This document shows positions 52,583-61,551 of a stretch of 64,000 nt of DNA, piece by piece. The stretch covers positions 62,001 to 126,000 of the forward strand of contig NZ_JARJEF010000005.1 of NCBI RefSeq assembly GCF_029697505.1, given 5' to 3'. The number at the start of each line of letters is the position of its first letter. Within the stretch, counting starts at the first letter, position 1. The position numbers and the translations under genes were made by a program. The DNA comes from Pseudophaeobacter profundi (GTDB lineage Bacteria; Pseudomonadota; Alphaproteobacteria; Rhodobacterales; Rhodobacteraceae). Below the pieces are notes generated by a model. The model was not told the origin of the DNA and did no database searches. It saw nothing but the letters and a program-made list of their open reading frames with translations.

Positions 52583-53401
52583 ATGGGATACCCAGGTACC
52601 TGGATGACCGAGTCCGAGAGCGTCATTTATCGCGTGGTGCCGAAATGCGCCTGTTCGACCATTGGCCAGATCCTCTACTATTCTGACCATGGCGCTTTTT
52701 TTGACGGTGACATCCATGATGCGCAGAGTGGACTGCACAAATGGGCGCTAGAGCACAGCAAGGATCCGATCAGCCGCAAGGTGCGGGACAATAGCAGCTA
52801 TGCTTTTACCTGCGTGCGCAACCCCTATACCCGAGTGCTCAGCTCGTTTTTTGACAAGATCTGCGGCATTCAGCGCAACGGTAAACGCTATCGCGGCAAT
52901 CTGGTGCCAAAGTTGACCTATGAATATGGCATCGAGGTTGGCGGCGCGGACGGCAAGCAAGAATTCGACCAGATCAAGAGCTTCCGGCGGTTTTTGCTCT
53001 TTGTGCGTGACAGTATCCGGTTTCGCCGCCCGATGGACCCGGATATCCACTGGTCCGCGATGTCGGGCCATGTCTCGACCTATGTCGGTAATGGTGGGCG
53101 CTACAACAAGATCTTCTGGACCGAGGATTTCAACAGCGGCATGCAGGATGTGCTGGACGCGATTGAAACGCCGCATAGGGTTGATCTGGCAAATATTCCC
53201 CGCTTCAACGAAAGCGAAGGCCATGGACCCAAGCGGGCGCACCCGGTTGCAGACTATTTTGACGATCTATCGATGCACCTGATCTATGAGATCTATAAAC
53301 GCGACTTTGATCTGTTCCGATATGATTTTGAGAATCCGGGCAACAAGATGCCCATTGGCGAAATTGACCTCGACGAGATCCACGCCAAGCTTGCGGAATA
53401 G
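52583..53401 (+). CDS. Sulfotransferase family 2 protein
   Basis: 272 residues. PAPS motifs VPKCACSTI (residues 19-27) and CVRNPYTRVLSSF (77-89). Longer than the first enzyme, with SGHVSTYVGNGGRYNKIFWTEDFNSGMQ in place of the usual substrate loop. Cytoplasmic. Divergent from the GT14 gene and probably sulfates the same glycan. Acceptor unknown. Confidence 0.88.
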   Translation: MGYPGTWMTESESVIYRVVPKCACSTIGQILYYSDHGAFFDGDIHDAQSGLHKWALEHSKDPISRKVRDNSSYAFTCVRNPYTRVLSSFFDKICGIQRNGKRYRGNLVPKLTYEYGIEVGGADGKQEFDQIKSFRRFLLFVRDSIRFRRPMDPDIHWSAMSGHVSTYVGNGGRYNKIFWTEDFNSGMQDVLDAIETPHRVDLANIPRFNESEGHGPKRAHPVADYFDDLSMHLIYEIYKRDFDLFRYDFENPGNKMPIGEIDLDEIHAKLAE

Positions 53402-53912
53402 CAGGCGTAAAACAGGCGGCAAACAGGGAGGGGGCGCTCCCGCCCGTCCGGCGGGCCTTGAAAAGGCCCTTGTCCCGTTGGGCCCGGCGCCACGCCAAGG
53501 CGTGGCGCGGTTGCGCCAGATGGTAGGGTGTCTCTTTGAACTTGCGAAAACGTCCGGGTCAAGGGCGGCAAAGCCGCCGCGCGATAGCGCGGTTTACCCT
53601 TGAGGCGGTCGTTTTATCTAATACTTGATAGGGCGCGTTTGGGGCATACCTGCCCCTAAACCGCTTCTCAGCAGATCTTTTTATTATTGCTCCTGGCGGG
53701 CAGGCTGGGGCGGGGTATTTTTTCCAGTTTGGGTGGCGGCAGGCCCCGCGCCGGGCTTTGCCCGGAGCGGGGCCCAAGCTCGCGGAGGGTTTTGCCATCA
53801 GGCAAAAGCCGACAGAGAGGGCGGGAGCGCTACGTTGCAGCAGCTACACTTGGCTGCAAAGCCCCCCCCAATATTCAAGATATAGAAGGGGGGGGGCGAA
53901 TTTGCGGTGCGG
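53402..53912. repeat. Repeat-rich intergenic region before ilvD
   Basis: No gene in 511 bases. Contains a REP-like copy matching 48045 (cgttgggcccggc followed by a 10-bp hairpin at 53487-53508), GGGCCTT/AAGGCCC, a large three-way structure (53547-53615), a CCCCGC hairpin at about 53747-53775 and a C8/G9 pair around 53862-53896 that may end ilvD. Confidence 0.65.
53547..53615 (+). repeat. Three-way junction-forming element
   Basis: Outer arms AAAACG and CGTTTT (53547-53552, 53610-53615), then TCAAGGG with CCCTTGA (53559-53565, 53597-53603). Two hairpins sit inside: GCGGC/GCCGC and CGCGC/GCGCG. Confidence 0.55.
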
Positions 53913-55763
53913 TTAGCCGTCGTAGTCTTCCGGTAGTTCGCGCACCGCGCCTTTGGCGGCTGATGTGGCCAGCATGCCATAGGCTTTCAGCGCCTTGGAG
54001 ACCTTGCGCTTGCGTGGTTTGGCGGGCTTCCAGCCGACCGCATCCTGTGCAGCGCGCCGGGCGGCCAGAACCTCGTCCGAGACCGCCAGATGGATTGTGC
54101 GGTTGGGAATGTCGATCTCGATCTTGTCGCCCATTTCAACCAGCCCGATCGCGCCGCCTTCGGCCGCTTCAGGGGAGGCGTGACCAATGGAGAGGCCAGA
54201 GGTCCCGCCGGAAAACCGTCCATCGGTCAGCAAGGCGCAGTCTTTGCCCAGACCTTTGGATTTCAGGTAGGAAGTCGGATAGAGCATTTCCTGCATCCCC
54301 GGACCACCGCGCGGGCCTTCATAGCGGATCACCACCACGTCGCCCGCCTTGACCTTGCCGGTCAGAATATCGCTGACAGCCTGATCCTGGCTTTCGCAGA
54401 CATAGGCAGACCCGGTGAATTTGAGGATCGAGGCATCCACACCGGCGGTTTTGACGATACAGCCATCCAGCGCGATATTACCAAACAGAACCGCAAGACC
54501 ACCATCCTGGCTAAAGGCGTGTTCCTTGCTGCGGATCACGCCGCCTTCACGGTCGATATCCACCTCTTTATAGCGGTTTTCGGTGGAAAACGCCTGGGTG
54601 GTGCGCACACCGCCGGGGGCGGCTTTGAACAATTGCTCGGCCTCGGGGTTATTGGCGACCTTGATGTCCCATTTGGCAATCGCTTCGCCCATAGAGGCGG
54701 AATGCACTGTGCTGCAATCATTGTGCAACAGGCCTGCGCGGGACAGTTCGCCAAGGATTGAAAAGATGCCGCCGGCCCGGTGTACGTCTTCCATGTGGAC
54801 GTTTTCGATATTGGGCGCCACCTTGCACAGACAGGGGACATTGCGGCTCAGCCTGTCGATGTCATCCATGGTGAATTTGACTTCGCCCTCATGGGCAATC
54901 GCCAGCAGGTGCAGCACCGTATTGGTAGACCCGCCCATGGCGATATCCAGGCTCATGGCGTTTTCAAAGGCCTCAAAGCGGGCGATTTCCCGTGGCAACA
55001 GGCCTGGTTCATTGCCCTCGTAGTGGCGTTTGGTTATCTCGACGATCTTGCGGCCGGCCTCCAGGAACAGATGCTTGCGGTCCGCGTGGGTCGCCAGGGT
55101 AGAGCCATTGCCAGGCAGCGCCAGGCCCAGGGCTTCGGCCAGGCAGTTCATCGAATTGGCGGTGAACATGCCAGAGCAGGACCCGCAGGTTGGGCAGGCG
55201 TTTTCTTCGATATGCTGGACCTGTTCATCCGTCATGGTTTCGCTGGCGGCGGCAACCATGGCATCGACCAGGTCGATCTTTTTCATGTCGAGATCGGCTA
55301 TGTCGATCTTGCCGGCCTCCATCGGGCCGCCAGAAACAAAGATCACCGGGATGTTCAGGCGCATGGCGGCCATCATCATCCCCGGGGTGATCTTGTCGCA
55401 GTTGGAAATGCAAACCATGGCATCGGCACAGTGGGCGTTGACCATATATTCCACCGAATCCGCGATCACCTCGCGTGAGGGCAGCGAATAGAGCATGCCA
55501 TCATGCCCCATGGCGATGCCGTCATCCACCGCGATGGTGTTGAATTCCTTGGCGACACCGCCGGCCGATTCGACTTCGCGGGCGACCATCTGGCCCAGAT
55601 CCTTCAGGTGCACGTGGCCGGGCACAAACTGGGTGAAAGAATTGACGATAGCGATGATTGGCTTGCCAAAATCATCGTCTTGCATGCCGGTGGCACGCCA
55701 CAATCCGCGGGCGCCGGCCATATTGCGGCCATGGGTAGAGGTTCTGGATCGGTACATTGGCAT
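53913..55763 (-). CDS. ilvD: Dihydroxy-acid dehydratase
   Basis: 616 residues from ATG 55763 (agggaa RBS), the family start [27 protein letters not shown]; the upstream GTG adds 11 residues. Dehydrates dihydroxy acids in valine, isoleucine and leucine synthesis, using an iron-sulfur cluster: [34 protein letters not shown]. Other motifs: [23 protein letters not shown]. Single gene. Confidence 0.97.
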   Translation of the reverse strand: MPMYRSRTSTHGRNMAGARGLWRATGMQDDDFGKPIIAIVNSFTQFVPGHVHLKDLGQMVAREVESAGGVAKEFNTIAVDDGIAMGHDGMLYSLPSREVIADSVEYMVNAHCADAMVCISNCDKITPGMMMAAMRLNIPVIFVSGGPMEAGKIDIADLDMKKIDLVDAMVAAASETMTDEQVQHIEENACPTCGSCSGMFTANSMNCLAEALGLALPGNGSTLATHADRKHLFLEAGRKIVEITKRHYEGNEPGLLPREIARFEAFENAMSLDIAMGGSTNTVLHLLAIAHEGEVKFTMDDIDRLSRNVPCLCKVAPNIENVHMEDVHRAGGIFSILGELSRAGLLHNDCSTVHSASMGEAIAKWDIKVANNPEAEQLFKAAPGGVRTTQAFSTENRYKEVDIDREGGVIRSKEHAFSQDGGLAVLFGNIALDGCIVKTAGVDASILKFTGSAYVCESQDQAVSDILTGKVKAGDVVVIRYEGPRGGPGMQEMLYPTSYLKSKGLGKDCALLTDGRFSGGTSGLSIGHASPEAAEGGAIGLVEMGDKIEIDIPNRTIHLAVSDEVLAARRAAQDAVGWKPAKPRKRKVSKALKAYGMLATSAAKGAVRELPEDYDG

Positions 55764-55924
55764 CTGGCTGTTTCCCTTGTCTTTGCCCTCAGACACACGA
55801 TTTGCGCAACAAACGCAATATCTGCGGACGTGTTTTGGTTCTATTAACCCGGCGCGGGGGCGTCGGGGGTGTTTTGGTCGGCCGTTTGCGCAGGCGGCGG
55901 CGTTTGGCTAGGGCGGGTTCTGTC

Positions 55925-57160
55925 TTAGCCAGTTGGCGGGGCCGGGAGGTGGGGCTGTGTGGCGGTCTGAGCGGTTGGCTGTGCAGTTAGTGGTGCCTGC
56001 ACCGGGCGGCGATGCAAAAGGCTGTTTACTAGTAGCCCAAACAGCAGCGCCCAAAAGGCGGCGCCAATGCCCCAAAAGCTGATGCCAGAGACTGCGGTCA
56101 TAAAGGTGATCAGCGCGGCCTCGCGTCCATCTGCACCCTGCAGGGCCTGCGACAGACTGTTGCCGATGGTCGATAGCAGGGCGAGCCCGGCAACCCCGGC
56201 GATCAGGGCCTTGGGCGCAATCAGGAACAGGCTGATCACTGTTGCGCCGCCCAGGCCCACCAGACAGTAGAACACACCTGCACTGGCACTGGCCAGATAG
56301 CGGGTCCGTGGATCGTCGTCCGCCTCGGGGCCGGCACATATGGCGGCGGTGATGGCGGCAAAGTTGAAGGCAAAGCCGCCAAAAGGTGCCAGGATTAGTG
56401 TGGCGATTCCGGTCACGGTCAGGCCGGCTGACACCGGCGGAGTATAGCCGGCCGCGCGCAGGGTGACGACGCCAGGCATGTTCTGCGAGCACATCGTCAC
56501 GATATAAAGCGGCAGCCCAACCCCAAGCATCACCGGCAGAGAGAAACTGGGTGGTACCGCTTCGGGCATGTGCAGGCTGGTGTCCAGCTGGGCGAGATCG
56601 CCAAAACTACCGGCAGCGGCAGCCCAAAGCGCACCAACCAGCAAGACCCCAAGCATGGTGTAGCGGGCAAACCACAGCCGACCGGCCAGAAAGGCGAGCC
56701 CCATGCTGGCCACCAGGGCGGTATCCTTATTGAGCGCGAGAAAGGCCGAGAGCCCAAAATTGAACAGAATTCCCGCCAAAAGCGCATTGGCGATGCTGTC
56801 CGGGATCAGCCGCGCCAGGCGTTCGAACCAGCCACTGATGCCTGTAAGAGTCAGCAACAGCCCGCAGAACAGAAAGGCACCAACCGCCTGGCTGATGGAG
56901 ACATCCTTGAGCCCGATCGCCAGCAGTGCCGCACCGGGGGTGGACCATGCGGTCAGTACGGGCATGCGAAACCACAGTGACAGGATCAGGCTGGTCAGTC
57001 CCATGCCCAGCCCCAGCGCCATCAGCCAGCTGTTTGCCTGCGCCTGACTGGCGCCGAGGCTTTCAATCGCTTGAAAGATGATGGCAACGGAACTGGTGTA
57101 CCCCACCAGAACCGCAATCGCGCCGGCCGCCAGATGCGATAGCTTGAGCTGTGAGAGCAT
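55925..57160 (-). CDS. benE: Benzoate/H+ symporter family protein
   Basis: 411 residues from ATG 57160 (aaggaa RBS); the open frame continues upstream but crosses the operators and a divergent gene. About 12 membrane helices, with LKLSHLAAGAIAVLVGYTSSVAIIFQAIESLG, LTAWSTPGAALLAIG, and PFGGFAFNFAAITAAIC. Family imports benzoate or related aromatics. Divergent from an XRE-cupin regulator with shared operators. Substrate not proven; the context does not show aromatic degradation genes. Confidence 0.9.
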   Translation of the reverse strand: MLSQLKLSHLAAGAIAVLVGYTSSVAIIFQAIESLGASQAQANSWLMALGLGMGLTSLILSLWFRMPVLTAWSTPGAALLAIGLKDVSISQAVGAFLFCGLLLTLTGISGWFERLARLIPDSIANALLAGILFNFGLSAFLALNKDTALVASMGLAFLAGRLWFARYTMLGVLLVGALWAAAAGSFGDLAQLDTSLHMPEAVPPSFSLPVMLGVGLPLYIVTMCSQNMPGVVTLRAAGYTPPVSAGLTVTGIATLILAPFGGFAFNFAAITAAICAGPEADDDPRTRYLASASAGVFYCLVGLGGATVISLFLIAPKALIAGVAGLALLSTIGNSLSQALQGADGREAALITFMTAVSGISFWGIGAAFWALLFGLLVNSLLHRRPVQAPLTAQPTAQTATQPHLPAPPTG

Positions 57161-57198
57161 TGGGGGGTTTCCTTCCGGGATGCGCGCGGTAGAGTGGT

Positions 57199-57256
57199 GT
57201 GCGTTATAGCGCACGATGTATTTTGCCCAAGATAGGCCTTGTGCGCTATAACGCAC
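57199..57256. promoter_or_regulatory. Twin operator sites between benE and its regulator
   Basis: GTGCGTTATAGCGCAC (57199-57214) and GTGCGCTATAACGCAC (57241-57256) are exact reverse complements, each near-palindromic; centres 42 bases apart, four helical turns. Likely bound by the XRE-cupin protein to control both genes. Confidence 0.8.
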
Positions 57257-57304
57257 AAGAGAAATTTTCAGCCGCGGTCTCTGCGGCGCGATGGAGCACG
57301 CAAC

Positions 57305-57877
57305 ATGACCGAGGATGCTATTGCGATTAACCTGCGCCAGATCCGCAGGCGGGCAGGGATAAGCCTGTCCAAAGCGGCAGAGACAACCGGGGTCAGCAAG
57401 GCAATGCTCGGCCAGATCGAGCGCGGCGAATCCAGCCCGACCATCGCCACCCTGTGGAAAATCGCCAAGGGCTTTCACCTGCCGCTTTCTGCTCTGATTG
57501 CCCCGATGCCAGAGCCGCAGAAGGTACGCAGTGCCGGGTTTCAAACGGTGCAGTTTCCCGGCAGCATCGCGGTGAAGATCGTCTTTCCCTTTGAGCCCAG
57601 CCTCGGCGCAGAAACCTTTCAGATCAGCCTGACGGCCGGGCAAAGCCATGCCTCGCAGCCACATGAGGCGGGCGTCACAGAAGAGGTTTTTGTCCTGCAG
57701 GGTGAGATGGAGGTCCTGCGGGATGGTCAATGGGTTGCCCTGCAACAGGGAGAGGGGCTGCGCTTTCAGGCGGATCAGCCGCATGGCTATCGCGGTGGCG
57801 CATCAGGCGCGGTTTTCCTGAATATGCACCACTATCCCCACCATGTGGGCGGGTTTGCCCCCCCGACAACAGCGTAA
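57305..57877 (+). CDS. XRE-family regulator with C-terminal cupin sensor
   Basis: 190 residues from ATG 57305; the open frame before it lacks an [54 protein letters not shown], then a cupin: [50 protein letters not shown]. Small-molecule sensing repressor, probably of benE. Confidence 0.93.
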   Translation: MTEDAIAINLRQIRRRAGISLSKAAETTGVSKAMLGQIERGESSPTIATLWKIAKGFHLPLSALIAPMPEPQKVRSAGFQTVQFPGSIAVKIVFPFEPSLGAETFQISLTAGQSHASQPHEAGVTEEVFVLQGEMEVLRDGQWVALQQGEGLRFQADQPHGYRGGASGAVFLNMHHYPHHVGGFAPPTTA

Positions 57878-57951
57878 CGGCGCCAGAACGCGGGCGATGG
57901 CGGCGAGAGTCATCTTGCACCTGCCCGCGCCTGCGCTTACATCTGCCCATC

Positions 57952-58428
57952 ATGGCCCAGACGAAATCAGACCCGAACTATAAAGTGATTGCCGAAAACC
58001 GCCGCGCGCGGTTTGACTACGCCATCGAGGATGACGTGGAATGTGGCATCGTGCTTGAAGGCTCGGAAGTGAAGGCGTTGCGTGAAGGCGGCACCAATAT
58101 CGCCGAAAGCTATGCGACGGTCGAAGATGGCGAGCTGTGGCTGGTGAATTCCTACGTGCCGCCCTATTCTCAGGCCAAGATGTTCAAACATGTTGAACGT
58201 CGCCGCCGCAAGCTGCTGGTTTCGCGCAAGCAGTTGTCCGATATGTGGAACGCGACCCAGCGCAAGGGCATGACCCTGGTGCCCATCGTGATGTATTTCA
58301 ATCATAAGGGCCGCGCCAAGCTCAAGATCGGCATCGCCAAGGGCAAGAAGGCGCATGACAAGCGCGCCTCTGAGGCAAAGCGTGATTGGTCACGCCAGAA
58401 AAGCCGCCTGCTGAAGGATCACGGCTAA
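57952..58428 (+). CDS. smpB: SsrA-binding protein
   Basis: 158 residues. Binds tmRNA in trans-translation rescue of stalled ribosomes. Signature [41 protein letters not shown], then the basic C-terminal tail [26 protein letters not shown]. tmRNA itself is not in the window. Confidence 0.97.
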   Translation: MAQTKSDPNYKVIAENRRARFDYAIEDDVECGIVLEGSEVKALREGGTNIAESYATVEDGELWLVNSYVPPYSQAKMFKHVERRRRKLLVSRKQLSDMWNATQRKGMTLVPIVMYFNHKGRAKLKIGIAKGKKAHDKRASEAKRDWSRQKSRLLKDHG

Positions 58429-58696
58429 TTCCCGACCAGCGCGTTGCCGCGACCTCTGGGGCGCTGAACAGATATCCCGTTTCCGAAACTTCGAAGATTG
58501 AATGCTGTCTCTGGCCGCCCGGACGCGGGGGGATTGGGCCGTGCTGTGGCCTGGAATATCGCGCTGCGTGAAAAGGGCTTGTGTATTCCGAGTGTTTTTG
58601 TCAGATAAGACGCGGCCCAGTCAGATTGATCCTGCGTGATCCCGCCCGGCCTGTCTCGTTTTGCCAAAATGTGCCACCCGTCCAGAGGATCCTGTC

Positions 58697-59242
58697 ATGA
58701 CACGCCCCCAGAGCATTGCCGCCGCACCGCAATCACCAAAACAGCCGGACCAGCCTGCAGGACCGAACGACAGGCTGCCGCTGGTCTTTTGCGATCTGGA
58801 TGATTTTGAACAGGGGCTGCTACCCGTTATGCGCCATTTCATGATCAGCCTGGCTGAACCTGAGCGCCAGACCTGGCAGTTCGCCTATCAGATTGCCGCG
58901 CAGCGCTGGGGAGAGACCCTGGGCCTGCCTGTGGCGCAGGCGCTGCTGGCGCTGGTGCAGCAGACCAGGCAGGCGCGCCATCACCGCTTTGAATGCCTTG
59001 ATCCGCTGGATCTTGAAGACCGCAGCCATATAAGCCGGGATGAGCAGGCCTTGTTGCAGATGCTGCATCACATGCGCCGGGACGAAACCCCCCGAGCCCG
59101 CGCAGCGCTGGCCAATTTGACTGGTGGCACCATGGACCCGAATGTCATCCGCGCGGGCCTGTCCTTTGCCGCCCGCTTCCCGGCCGGGAACATGGCTGCA
59201 AAAGACAGGCCCAGCCGTCCCAGCCTGCGGCTGGTGCGTTAG
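58697..59242 (+). CDS. Hypothetical protein
   Basis: 181 residues from ATG 58697 (aggat RBS). Mainly helical: LVFCDLDDFEQGLLPVMRHFMISLAEPERQTWQFAYQIAAQRWG and LLQMLHHMRRDETPRARAALANLTGG. No family I recognise; conserved-looking small protein without signal or membrane segment. Confidence 0.7.
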   Translation: MTRPQSIAAAPQSPKQPDQPAGPNDRLPLVFCDLDDFEQGLLPVMRHFMISLAEPERQTWQFAYQIAAQRWGETLGLPVAQALLALVQQTRQARHHRFECLDPLDLEDRSHISRDEQALLQMLHHMRRDETPRARAALANLTGGTMDPNVIRAGLSFAARFPAGNMAAKDRPSRPSLRLVR

Positions 59243-59356
59243 GGGCGGGGGATCGAAGATTTGTCGCGATAGATTGTTGCGTTCCCGCCCGGCCTCTCTT
59301 GCGACTCCCATCGGCGGGTAGTACGCAGGGACAAAGGCATGTGCGGGGAGGCTTTT

Positions 59357-60211
59357 ATGCGCGACGATCCAAAAACCCTTGTATCAACCGAGTGGCTGGC
59401 AGCCCATCTGCAGGACCCGGACCTGCGGGTGCTGGATGGCTCATGGTATCTGCCGCAGGAAGGGCGCGACGCAAAGGCGGAATATGACGCGGCTCATATT
59501 CCCAATGCGCGCTTTTTTGATATCGACGATATCTCGGATCACCGGTCAGATCTGCCACATATGGTGCCGCCAGTCGAAAAGTTCATGTCCCGTTTGCGCG
59601 CCATGGGCGTGGGTGACGGGCATCAGGTGGTGGTCTATGATGGCGCCGGGCTTAAATCTGCGGCGCGGGTTTGGTGGCTGTTCCGCCTGATGGGGCAGGC
59701 CAACGTTGCGGTTCTGGATGGTGGTCTGCCAAAATGGGTGGCCGAGGGCCGCGAGACCGAAGATCTGCCACCGGTTATCCGCGACCGGCACATGACGGTG
59801 CGGGTGCAAAATCATTTGGTGCGGGATGTGACGCAGGTGTCCTCTGCCGCCAAGCTGGGCGATCACGAAATCATCGACGCCCGCGCCGCGGCGCGCTTTC
59901 GTGGCGATGTGCCCGAACCCCGCGAAGGGCTGCGCGCCGGGCATATTCCGGGCTCCAAAAACACACCTTTCACTGATTTGCTCGCCTCTGATGCCACGAT
60001 GAAAGCGCCGGAAGAGCTGCGCGCCGTTTTCACGGCGGCGGGCGTTGATCTGAACAAACCTGCCATTACCACCTGCGGGTCGGGCGTGACCGCCGCCGTC
60101 CTGAGCCTCGCCCTAGAGCGGATCGGCAAGACCGATCATGCGCTTTATGATGGCTCATGGTCGGAGTGGGGCGCGTTTCCCACCCTTCCCGTTGCAACCG
60201 GAGAGACCTGA
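59357..60211 (+). CDS. sseA: 3-mercaptopyruvate sulfurtransferase
   Basis: 284 residues from ATG 59357 (ggggagg RBS). Two rhodanese domains; the second has the active Cys in TTCGSGVTAAVLSLALERIGK (C240), and CGSGVTA marks MST rather than thiosulfate sulfurtransferase. First domain: LRVLDGSWYLPQEGRDAKAEYDAAHIPNARFFDIDDIS. Stop overlaps the aminotransferase start (TGATG), so the two are linked, plausible as cysteine and aspartate metabolism. Confidence 0.95.
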   Translation: MRDDPKTLVSTEWLAAHLQDPDLRVLDGSWYLPQEGRDAKAEYDAAHIPNARFFDIDDISDHRSDLPHMVPPVEKFMSRLRAMGVGDGHQVVVYDGAGLKSAARVWWLFRLMGQANVAVLDGGLPKWVAEGRETEDLPPVIRDRHMTVRVQNHLVRDVTQVSSAAKLGDHEIIDARAAARFRGDVPEPREGLRAGHIPGSKNTPFTDLLASDATMKAPEELRAVFTAAGVDLNKPAITTCGSGVTAAVLSLALERIGKTDHALYDGSWSEWGAFPTLPVATGET

Positions 60212-61395
60212 TGTTTGAGACCCTAAAGCCGCAGCCTGCGGATAAAATTCTCGCCCTGATGCAGATGTTTCGCGAAGATCCGCGCGACAACAAGATCGAC
60301 CTTGGTGTTGGCGTCTACAAAAATGCCGAGGGCCAGACCCCGGTGATGCGGGCGATCAAGGCGGCAGAGCACAAGCTCTGGGAGGAGCAGACCAGCAAAT
60401 CCTATGTCGCTCTGGCTGGCGACCCTGCCTATAGCGATGCGATGATCAAACTGATCCTCGGCGATGCTGTGGCGCGTGACACTGTCGCGGCAGCGGCGAC
60501 CCCCGGTGGGACCGGCGCGGTGCGCCAGGCCTTTGAGATGATCAAGATGGCCAACCCATCAGCCAAGGTGCATGTCTCGGATCCGACCTGGCCCAACCAT
60601 GTGTCGATCCTGCAATATGTGGGCATCGAAGCTGTCAGCTATCGCTATTTCGATCGCGAAACCCGTGGCGTGAACTTTGATGGCATGATCGAAGATCTGA
60701 AACAGGCGGCCAAGGGCGATGTGATCCTGCTGCATGGGTGCTGTCACAACCCCACCGGTGCCAATCTGAATGCGACGCAGTGGCAAGCGGTGATCGCGCT
60801 GATGAATGAACGCGGCCTGATCCCGATGATCGATATTGCCTATCAGGGCTTTGGCGATGGTCTGGAAGAAGACGCGCGGGGTGTGCGCATGGTGGCTGCC
60901 GGCTGCCCCGAGGTGCTGATCGCGGCCAGCTGTTCCAAGAACTTTGGCATCTACCGGGAACGTACCGGGCTGCTGATGGCGCTGTCGCAGGATAAGGGCG
61001 CGCAGGCGCTGAACCAGGGCACCCTGGCGTTTTTGAACCGGCAGAACTATTCGTTCCCGCCGGATCATGGCGCGCGTCTGGTGACGATGATCCTGAACGA
61101 TGAGGCCCTGCGCGCCGATTGGGCCGCCGAGCTGGAAGAGATCCGCCTCGGCATGTTGGGGCTGCGTACCGATCTGGCCGCAGAATTGCAGCGCCTTTCC
61201 GGGTCTGACCGCTTTGGCTTCCTGGCGCAGCACCGCGGCATGTTCTCGCTCTTGGGGACCACCCCTGATCTGGTCGAGAAAATGCGCGTCGACAATGGCA
61301 TCTACATGGTGGGCGACAGCCGGATGAATATTGCGGGGCTGAATTCCGCAACCATTCCGAGGCTGGCCAAGGCGATCATAGACGCCGGCGTCTGA
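60211..61395 (+). CDS. Aromatic/aspartate aminotransferase, class I
   Basis: 394 residues from ATG 60211. PLP-dependent transamination with the Schiff-base Lys243 in ASCSKNFGIYRERTG. Other fold-type I markers: LGVGVYKNAEGQTPVM, TPGGTGAVRQAFEMIK, CCHNPTGANLNATQW, MFSLLGTTPDLVEKMR. The long DLGVGVY start fits the AspC/TyrB group; which amino acid is preferred is not clear. Ends at a strong terminator. Confidence 0.92.
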   Translation: MFETLKPQPADKILALMQMFREDPRDNKIDLGVGVYKNAEGQTPVMRAIKAAEHKLWEEQTSKSYVALAGDPAYSDAMIKLILGDAVARDTVAAAATPGGTGAVRQAFEMIKMANPSAKVHVSDPTWPNHVSILQYVGIEAVSYRYFDRETRGVNFDGMIEDLKQAAKGDVILLHGCCHNPTGANLNATQWQAVIALMNERGLIPMIDIAYQGFGDGLEEDARGVRMVAAGCPEVLIAASCSKNFGIYRERTGLLMALSQDKGAQALNQGTLAFLNRQNYSFPPDHGARLVTMILNDEALRADWAAELEEIRLGMLGLRTDLAAELQRLSGSDRFGFLAQHRGMFSLLGTTPDLVEKMRVDNGIYMVGDSRMNIAGLNSATIPRLAKAIIDAGV

Positions 61396-61424
61396 CCCCA
61401 AAGACCTGACAACCCATAGACTGA

Positions 61425-61451
61425 AAGCGCGCCCTTTGCGGCGCGCTTTTT
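61425..61451 (+). terminator. Rho-independent terminator after the aminotransferase
   Basis: Nine-bp perfect stem (61425-61433 with 61440-61448), 6-base loop, then Ts. Ends the sseA-aminotransferase operon. Confidence 0.88.
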
Positions 61452-61493
61452 GCTGCTTAACGAGATGCTGAATTTGAATGGCCGAAGAGGTGG

Positions 61494-61525
61494 AAAAAAA
61501 CGCGCCCCCTGAGGGACGCGTTTCT
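61494..61525 (-). terminator. Rho-independent terminator after amtB
   Basis: On the minus strand, AAACGCG/CGCGTTT arms with an inner CCC/GGG part, followed by seven Ts (complement of aaaaaaa at 61494). Convergent with the preceding terminator. Confidence 0.85.
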
Positions 61526-61551
61526 GTAATCTTTCAGGATTTCCTGACGGC

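Noticed and set aside
53862-53897. C8/G9 tract as an ilvD terminator
   Set aside because: The arms pair but there is no T-run on the minus strand; left as low-complexity.
57161-57784. Extension of benE by about 200 codons upstream
   Set aside because: It crosses the operator pair and the divergent regulator gene and has no transporter features; the RBS supports ATG 57160.
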